A stretch of DNA of 64,000 nt from Cryptomeria japonica (lineage: Eukaryota > Streptophyta > Pinopsida > Cupressales > Cupressaceae), in contig NC_081415.1 in assembly GCF_030272615.1 (NCBI RefSeq), forward strand, positions 371,607,809 to 371,671,808, given 5' to 3'. Below, piece by piece: positions 56,984 to 64,000 of this stretch. Positions within the stretch are counted from its first letter, which is position 1. Each line of letters begins with the position of its first letter. A program made the translations under genes and the position numbers. The notes below the pieces were generated by a model. The model saw only the letters and a list, made by a program, of their open reading frames with translations, ran no database searches and had not been told where the DNA came from.

Positions 56984-59900
56984 ATGAGTTTTACAACAAT
57001 AAGCCCTACTTACACTATTCTCGTTAGACGAAGCCGTAGAATTAAGTCTTTCCGAGGTTTAATTACCGAGGAGATGGAACCTAATTTGAATAGCCTTTTT
57101 AACGAGGACATGGGTAATTCCTCTAATCCTCCTAATGATGAAGAAGCTCTCCATGAGGTTTCTGAAGAACAACTTTCGAAATTGGATAACCAATTTGACG
57201 ATTTTCGACAATGGATGTCTCAAGAATACCCTGATAGTCAAGCTCTTCCTTTAATTGACGGTCTAAAACATATGCTTCAAAGTGATAAGAATGGAATTGA
57301 TATTTTGCTTGGTATTGCACACATTGTGGATTCGAATGTGATGCCTATGAAGAGTTGTGCTAAAAATTTGGGTTATACACAACCTCCTACTCAAGTCAAT
57401 CATTCTATTCCTTTGATGACTCCTATTGCTAGCGTACCTACCTTTACATCAAACATAATGACTACTTCTATACAAGACATTCCCCCTGTGATCACCAGTC
57501 ATGGGGGCAATCCTTCTTCTTCAATTAACCCTCTTCCTTCATTTAATCCGATTTCTTCATTCGTCCCTTCAATGAGTGTTCCTATTACATCTCCACAAAT
57601 GAACATGACGCAAGGGGGCAATTCGTTTAACCATTCCATTCCTCCTTGTAGTGTTCCTCCTGTCCAATCATCTCCTATGACTAATTATCATAGAGTCCCA
57701 CCACCTTACTCTTTACCTTCTTTCAATAACATAACACCTCCATCTCAATCTAACACATCTAATATGAATTCTTCGACTGAAGCGACCATTAACAATCTTG
57801 CACAAACTGTCTCTTCCTTACAGCAACAAATTGCCTCTATGAATCAATCTAAGTTTAGTGTGCCCACATTTGATGTTGCGAGCCCACTTTCTCTTGACAT
57901 TGTTCGAGCTATCCCTCCTAAACATGTTGAAATCCCACATTTGGAGCTTTATAATGGTAAAGGTGATCCTCTAACACATGTTAAGACTTTTCAAACAATT
58001 TGTACCGATTTTGCTTATGACCAAAGGTTGCTTGCAAAGCTGTTTACTAGAACATTAAGAGACAAAGCCCTACAATGGTATTGCTCGTTGCCTTCTTATT
58101 CTATTACTTCTTTCGAACAACTTGCAAATGCTTTCATTCAACAATTTCAAAACAATATAAGTCCTAAAGTTACTTTGATTGATTTAATGCATTGTAAACA
58201 AGGTGTTAAAGAAAAAGTGACTGATTTCATTGGTAGATATAAGCATTTGTATGCTCAAATTTCTTTTCCAGTGCCTGACAATGATATTCAAAGAATCTTT
58301 ATTTCTAATTTACAAAAAGATATTCGAGACAAACTTCTGTTTTCTGAGTTTACTTCTTTCCAACAGTTGTGTGCAACTCTTCACAATTATCAACTGACTG
58401 TGAGTCAAATGGAACAATCACATCCTAAGGCTCCGAGTGATAAGGGTGATAGCAGTCAACAACCATTTGGGAAGTTTAAACCGAACTGAGATTCCATCAA
58501 ATTCAATGAAAACATCATCAACAACAATGTGAATGCAGCATCAAGTGTGCCTCCTATTTCTAAATTTTTCAAGAAAGAAAGAAAGTATACTCCTTTGAAT
58601 GAATCATTGCATAGTATTATGAATAAGTTATTGGAACAAAATGTGCTTACTCTTCCTCCTATAAGACAAATTGATCCTGCAAAGATTACTTCACCTTATT
58701 TTTATAACAAAACTTTTTGTCAATTTCATCGTCAGCCTGGGCATGATACTGAAAAATGTTTTTCTTTAAAGGGTAAAATTCAAGATTTGATTGATAATAA
58801 TACTATTTCTGTTTCTGGAGTGAATGATAAAGGCAATACATCTGTAGCTCCTCCTAATCAAAATCTTCAGATTTTCACTGATCCATTACCTTCTCATACC
58901 TCTAATGCAATTGAGGCTAATGATTCCTCTCTCTCATCTGATGGTCTTGTGTCTATGGCTCCGAATGTGATTAACTTCGTAGAGTAGCAAGAAAACCCTA
59001 AAGAACCTTCCATCACATTTGATTCTAGTGAAACCATTACGGCACCTGATGGTCCTTTATATATAGTTGCAAAAGTCAAGAACACACCTTGCCGTGGAGT
59101 GCTTATTGATCCTTCGTCCATGATTAATGTTATTACTAAAGAATTTCTTTTTACTTTGCAATTGAATCAAGTGATTTATGACAAAACAGATGTGATTGTG
59201 AAACTATTTGATGCATTTTCTTCTCCTGCAATTGGTTCTATTACATTGCCTATTGAGGTCCATAACAAATCCCTTGATGTGAACTTTGCTATTATTCCAT
59301 CTTCCGAACAATTTCGTGTGAAGCTTGGCTATCCTTGGCTATCTTCCATAAAAGCTATTGCTTCTCCTATTCATAAGTGTTTGAAATTTCCCCATAATGG
59401 TGAAGTTGTTACTGTCAATCATAGTCTCTTTAAACCAGCTGAAAGAACTTCTAGCGTTCCTCTTGATTACTTTTGGCCTAAACAATTCCAATCTCTTCCT
59501 CCGTGAAGTGATCATCTTTTCAAATCTTATCAAAAGTGGAAAACGGATATGATCCTATCTCTAAGTGAACCTAGAACACCTAAACTTGACATTCCTATCG
59601 TTCTTGAGAAGGAAGTTCTTCCTTTGAAAGATAAAACTAATGTCTTTCCTCAAGAAGATTCCCAACCCATCCCTATGGATGTGACTATGCCTATATCTAA
59701 TAAACTTCCTAAAAGTAGACCTATACCTCCTCGTCATGATGGACTTGGTCTTCTTCCTAAACCAAATATTCCTCCTTTGTATGGAGCAGTCCCTCCTCCT
59801 TCTTTTTATAGAGAGAAGAGACCTTCTTCTTCTCCTATTATCTAGCCTAAGAGACCACAACCTAAACACCCAAGTGATAAGGATGAGCACATTCCTCCTC

Positions 59901-60415
59901 CTCAATCTTCTCCACTTCCTACTAAGACTAGACGAAATCGTTCTGCACGTGAACGCCGACGAAAGCGTCGTCTTAGAGCTCAAACTTTGCAATCTCCAAA
60001 GACACCTTCAACAAGCATTATTCCATTTTCTCTTCAGCCAGACATTGAGCCTAAATCTCCTAAACATAAGATGCATGATGGTCTTGATCCTATGCGAGTT
60101 AAGGACCCTATTTTTATAAATCTTGATGATGATATAGATGAAAATGTTATGCATGATGAAAATGTTACTCCTCTTGCTTCTGATAGTGAATATGAACTTG
60201 TTGATGTTGATAACCATTTATCTAATGAATTTTCTAAAGCACTTATCCTAGCTATTAGACAAGAACAATGTGGCTCAAAACATGAAGATAGCCCTTGTTT
60301 GGATCTTGTGATAGCTCCATCTGTTGTGTTGGATGTTCCTCCTCTAGCGTGTTCCCTGCCTTCCCGAAACATTGATCAGCAAGATCGGGGGGTAGATGAC
60401 GTGCTAGACTAGTTA
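56984..60415 (+). pseudogene. gag-protease-X polyprotein of element D, four stops
   Basis: One frame runs 1143 codons, broken only by TGA (58487), TAG (58985), TGA (59504) and TAG (59843). The N-terminus is Ser/Pro-rich. The capsid-like gag domain follows (HVEIPHLELYNGKGDPLTH near codon 310, then LRDKALQWYCSLP and KVTDFIGRYKHLY). A degenerate zinc knuckle, CQFHRQPGHDTEKC, is near codon 580. The protease-like region near codon 706 has LIDPSS where LID-G-S is usual, followed by the typical LGYPWL. The C-terminal X region is Pro-rich, then strongly basic (RRNRSARERRRKRRLRAQ) and then acidic. It ends at 60415 with no RT downstream. A start at 57074 is also possible. The protease motif may be non-functional. 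Confidence 0.88.
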
Positions 60416-61155
60416 CATTAGCATAGCAGATTCTCTCCTCCTCTCTTGTATTACTTCTTCTATATGTTATTCTCATTCTTCTATTTGTTGTCCTTAGTGT
60501 TGTCTACTTGAGGACGATGCAAAGCATTGAGATCTCTCGATCTCTCTCATGTTGACTCAAAAGACACATGTGTTCCCTTCTTCTAGGTGACCTTCCTTGA
60601 TTGGGGAATGAAGAACAATTATGCATACATACATATGATATATATACATGACTTATCATACAGCATACTGACCCCGAGGAAAGCGAAGTCACCTTGTGCT
60701 TTGTGTTTTGTGTCTATTATCCTTGGGCTTATCTCACACTTGGGGGCTAAATCTTTGTGATAACGTGCTCCTTTCCTTTCTCATTCTTATATGTATCACT
60801 ACCTTAAAGCAATCACCCCCGGTGAGGTGTGTGCGATCGCTTTAACGTAGGGGGGCATACATCCCGTTCATATCTTTTCAAGATACTTGAAAATTTCTTG
60901 ACAAGTTTAGCTTTGCCTTGAAAATTTTTGATATCTTTCTTGCATGACTCATAGTGAGGGAACCTTACTACTGACAGTCATGGTTCTCCCTTGTGATCTT
61001 CCCTTTTACTTTGTCAATCGAAGTCGTAAGATCCTTAGTCCACTGGGGGCTTGGTGTGTCTTGCCTCCTTGACGTGGTGAAAGTCTTTCAATATTGTTTC
61101 CTTGTACTTTACCGGAAGTATGAGCATACATACTCCCGCTAAAGTAGGGGCTAAA
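60416..61155 (+). other. 3' non-coding region of element D
   Basis: This 740-bp stretch between the stop of the polyprotein and the 3' LTR has no coding sequence. Three G-runs (ACTTGGGGGCTAAA at 60737, GTAGGGGGGCAT at 60847, CACTGGGGGCTTGG at 61042) resemble the tract GTAGGGGCTAAA that adjoins the LTR, so the polypurine signal appears to have been multiplied. Confidence 0.6.
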
Positions 61156-62403
61156 TGTAGCATCCTAAAATTGCGACACTTGCAATTTCGACTGCATTTC
61201 AGTCTTCACGATGGCGACGCAACACGCAACCTGAATGGAGACCCCGAAACCTGATTACGACACTAAAAACTGCATTTTTCAAGCACCCTGGCCTGAACCT
61301 CCTTGCACCCTGTTGTCCCGGGAGGTGGGACCAAAGCGCCCAGCGCCCTGGTCCTTCAGGACCAGGGTGCCTGGTCCCCCAGGACCATGGTGCCCAGCGC
61401 CCTAGTCCCTGGGCCTATTTTGGGCCCGGTCTCCTTTGGACTTTGGGTCTTTTTGTTTGCAATTTGGAAAATAAACTTTCCTGGTCGGCCTAAGGTCGGG
61501 AAAATCAGTCTATCAGCCCTAATTGACAAGTATATAAACTACTTTTTTCTCTCTCATTTGGCATGAAGAGAATATGTGTACAAAGCGTGGAAACTATACT
61601 CAAGCATTCAAGCATTCAAACATTCAAGCATTCATTCCAAGTCTCCATTCAAGGCTAAGTGTTGCATTCAAGACAAGGATTCAACCATTGAAGAGGAGAT
61701 CACATACTACATACTGCAACAACATACAACATCTATACCTTCGCACATAAGGATACAAACATCCTTACAACAAGGTATTAGTACTTGTTTTACATTACAG
61801 ACATTTACATTTATAGCACTTGCTCATTTCTTGGTTAATTCCAAAACCGGGGTTTGACCTAAAGGCAAACCCCTAATCCCTAACCCCCCAATCGTCTTCG
61901 CTTTTTTGTGTGTAGGTTGCAGGTACGCGGCTGAAATCGAAGATCTGGAATCCTTGTGCAGAGACGAACAGATCCCCCTTCGTTTCGCGGATTTTTCGGA
62001 GGACCGTGGCGCTCGGGCGCCATCGGCCCGACAACTTTTGCTCAAATTTGCAGGACAGCGTCGTATCGACATTTTACTGCTAATTCTAGGTCCGCAGCTT
62101 CATACTGTATCCCTATCTCAGTTTATAAGCGAATCTTTGTCACTTTCTATGCATTCCTAGCTTAATTCTTCTATCAACATTCTTTACAAAAGAGGGTAGC
62201 CTTGCTGTCATAACCCTTGAAACACATTTAGCATCCAATCTTGCATTGTGTGGGATTGGATCTTGTGGGTTTCAACCCCTCTTTTGAATGTAAAGTCTCT
62301 CCCCTAAGTGAAAACCATCAACCCTAGTGAACCTCCCTTCTCTCTCCTTGGAGTTGGAAGAGGGGAGAGCAACTAGGGTTTGATCGCGATTTTCCGCTTT
62401 ACA
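61156..62403 (+). repeat. 3' LTR of element D
   Basis: It is near-identical to 54538-55801. It lacks about 10 bp within the GC hairpin cluster (near 61367) and one 8-bp unit of the CAAGCATT run. It is preceded by GTAGGGGCTAAA, a weak polypurine tract, and followed by the target duplication CATTT. Confidence 0.93.
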
Positions 62404-62950
62404 CATTTAAACTTGAATTTATTTGCATATCATTTTAAAACTTTCATTTAGTTGCATATAATTTTAAAACTTGCATTTAGTTGCATATCATTTTAAACTT
62501 GCATTAGTCTCACATCATCATCATTATCATACATCTCAGTTTCAAGATACATCTCACATCTCATTATCATTATCATACATCTCATTTTAAAGATACATCT
62601 CACAAATCATAAACATTTAGAGAACATCACATCTCATTTCGGAAAAAAAAAACAATACATCATCACATTATCACCCATTCCATCATGAACCATGCATTCA
62701 CATCATCATATAATAATCAAAATCAAAAGATCAAAAATATCTTTATTATCTAAACATCTAATCATCATCATAAAATCATCATATCAAAACATAATGCATA
62801 TTGTAAATCACTCATCACCAATAACACATCCCATGTGGATCAGAGAAAATCAGTGCCATATATATATCTCAAAAATGGTCCAAAATATACAAGGGATATC
62901 ATGTCTGTCAAAATACAATAAAAGTGATCAACATGCCACAAAGACAGGTC
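62404..62950. repeat. Short tandem repeats beyond element D
   Basis: A ~32-bp unit around GCATTTAGTTGCATATCATTT continues the array interrupted by D. It is followed by an ATCATC/CATCTCA-rich stretch (about 62510-62640) in which a ~46-bp unit ending AAGATACATCTCAC is duplicated. No gene is seen. Confidence 0.7.
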
Positions 62951-63996
62951 TCTCAAGTATGACTATCTCCTGAGGCGGGCGGTCTGACAACAGATGTCCC
63001 AGCTCCTGGATCTCCACTAGATGGATCACGTCGGGCAAGCCTCATAACACCTGTTCTCTCTGTCCTCGTACGGCTATGGCCAAATCGAGTGGATGCCACT
63101 ACAACATAGCTAGGAGCTCTGTGATCTCAAGGGACCACCTCCTCGTATAAACGCCTATAATACTCAGCCTCCTTGGTTGAGTACTATATCTCTCTGAATG
63201 TGTCTCAAACTGGGGCATCGGTCGAGGCTCTCTCTAACTTGTCAGCAAGGGACTTTGCCTGGCCCCGATGCTCTATCTTTGTATCCCACTCTGCGATAAC
63301 CTATGTAATCTGTCGTTGTTGCACTAGAACTTGTGCCTACAGCTCCTACACCGAGACCTATAGCGCCCTGATCTGAGAATCTTGTCAATGGGTGGGTACG
63401 CTGATCTAAACGGGTACCTGTGTCATGGTCCCACCCACACCTATCCCTATCTGAGGTGTTGGTGGAGGTAGAACGTTAGATCTCCTCCTCTAGGAAGGTC
63501 GCCTATCATTCTCTATCCTACCCACATCAGCTAACACCGCACCTAGCCTCCCACCCCCACCCCCACCCACACCAAGAATGATACCACCTCTGCCACCACC
63601 CCCTCTACCTCTATCTCCACCTCCACCTCTATCTCCTCCATCTCCTCTACCTCCTCCTCCTCCACCACCTCCATCTCCTCCACCACTACCTCCAGTACCT
63701 CCCTCTCCTACCTCCTCTCCCTCATCCTCCTCTCTCCGTCTAGCTCCCCCTCGCCTCTATGGTTGCTCCTCCTCATCATCGTCAACAACTAGCAATAGCT
63801 CTGTTGGATCAGATATACGTGCCACGACATGTGCCATAAAGTAGGTGGAGAAGTCTTCCGTCATTTCAGTATCTACGACCTTGACCCCATAATCCCAAAT
63901 CTGTCTCGCTAGGGACATGTACTCATCAATAGTTGCCCCGCTATCTAGGGTAGGTCCCCACTCCAGCACATCCTGTCGTCGACAAGCATACAAACA
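62951..63996 (-). pseudogene. Decayed Gly/Arg-rich ORF, antisense to Tat pol
   Basis: On the minus strand one frame can be followed from 63993 to about 62951, and it continues beyond the window upstream. The first 78 codons are open (WGPTLDSGATIDEYMSLARQ). Then come an acidic stretch (VVDDDEEEQP), a long Gly/Arg-rich tract (about 63750-63540), a Gln-rich coiled-coil-like segment (QVLVQQRQIT) and a basic Ser/Thr-rich end. About eleven in-frame stops interrupt it, all TAG or TGA. I do not recognise the family. Allowing for the insertion of D, it lies ~1.5 kb downstream of the Tat integrase on the opposite strand, where some Tat elements carry an extra antisense ORF. Confidence 0.5.
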
Positions 63997-64000
63997 GGCT

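Larger units (their letters stand above)
54538..62403 (+). mobile_element. Element D: complete gag-protease-only LTR retrotransposon
   Basis: The 7866-bp element has LTRs of 1264 bp (54538-55801) and 1248 bp (61156-62403), both starting TGTAGC and ending CTTTACA. CATTT flanks it exactly (54533-54537 and 62404-62408). A primer site, TGGTGAACCCGACGTGAAC, begins at 55805; from memory this complements the 3' end of plant tRNA-Trp. The interior encodes one gag-protease-X frame (56984-60412) and no RT, RNase H or integrase, so D needs another element's enzymes. The LTRs are nearly identical apart from two short indels and scattered substitutions, so the insertion is fairly young, and younger than the Tat element it interrupts. 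Confidence 0.93.

Noticed and set aside
63578-63844. Pro-rich 88-codon plus-strand frame
   Set aside because: It is the shadow of the Gly/Arg-rich tract of the minus-strand pseudogene.
1-64000. tRNA, rRNA or other structural RNA genes
   Set aside because: I saw no tRNA-like A and B boxes in a foldable context and no rRNA-like sequence; the tRNA matches found are primer-binding sites of LTR elements.

Overview
The window is repeat-dominated nuclear DNA from a seed plant with a very large genome, most probably a gymnosperm; species is not determined. The reasons are AT-rich sequence, Tat-lineage and chromovirus Ty3/gypsy elements, plant-type LINEs with RNase H, a tRNA-iMet-primed copia-like element, a hAT fossil, and no recognisable host gene in 64 kb. 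Three runs of exactly 500 N (7962-8461, 24201-24700, 51162-51661) are scaffold joins, so distances across them are not real.

Layout. 1-4010: no gene. 4016-5188: solo LTR (-) of the family that recurs complete at 54.5-62.4 kb. 5.2-7.96 kb: fragments of LTR elements. 8462-15990: unit A (-), a giant LTR-like unit with an intact 1079-codon ORF and a 13-copy hairpin satellite. 16.1-17.0 kb: hAT transposase fossil. 17-24.2 kb: no gene, some tandem duplications. 24.7-25.7 kb: integrase-chromodomain end of a chromovirus. 26673-28518: 5'-truncated LINE (-) with 15-bp target duplications. 28602-29145: solo LTR (-) with seven mini-palindromes. 29359-32510: small copia-like LTR element without coding capacity. 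32.5-35.5 kb: no gene. 35.5-49.0 kb: one old LINE (-) split by unit B (36408-43308, +) and unit C (43425-46949, -), each with exact 5-bp target duplications. 51.66-53.5 kb: Tat-type RNase H and integrase. 54538-62403: complete LTR element D carrying only gag-protease-X. 62.95-64 kb: a decayed Gly/Arg-rich ORF on the minus strand.

The most unusual system is A/B/C. The three units share TGTTG...CAACA-type ends, a conserved ~48-bp start, and a promoter block (CCCTAATTAGGG palindrome then TATA) about 800 bp before the 3' end. None contains a second LTR, so they are best read as solo LTRs of 3.5 to ~7.6 kb. A and B carry a sense-strand ORF of about 1000 codons inside U3; it is intact in A and broken in B. 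The protein is conserved between A and B, while each unit carries a different short-repeat array in the same part of U3.

A second theme is decay. Where a reading frame can be followed through an old element, almost every in-frame stop is TGA or TAG rather than TAA. That is the pattern expected from C-to-T change at methylated CG and CHG sites.
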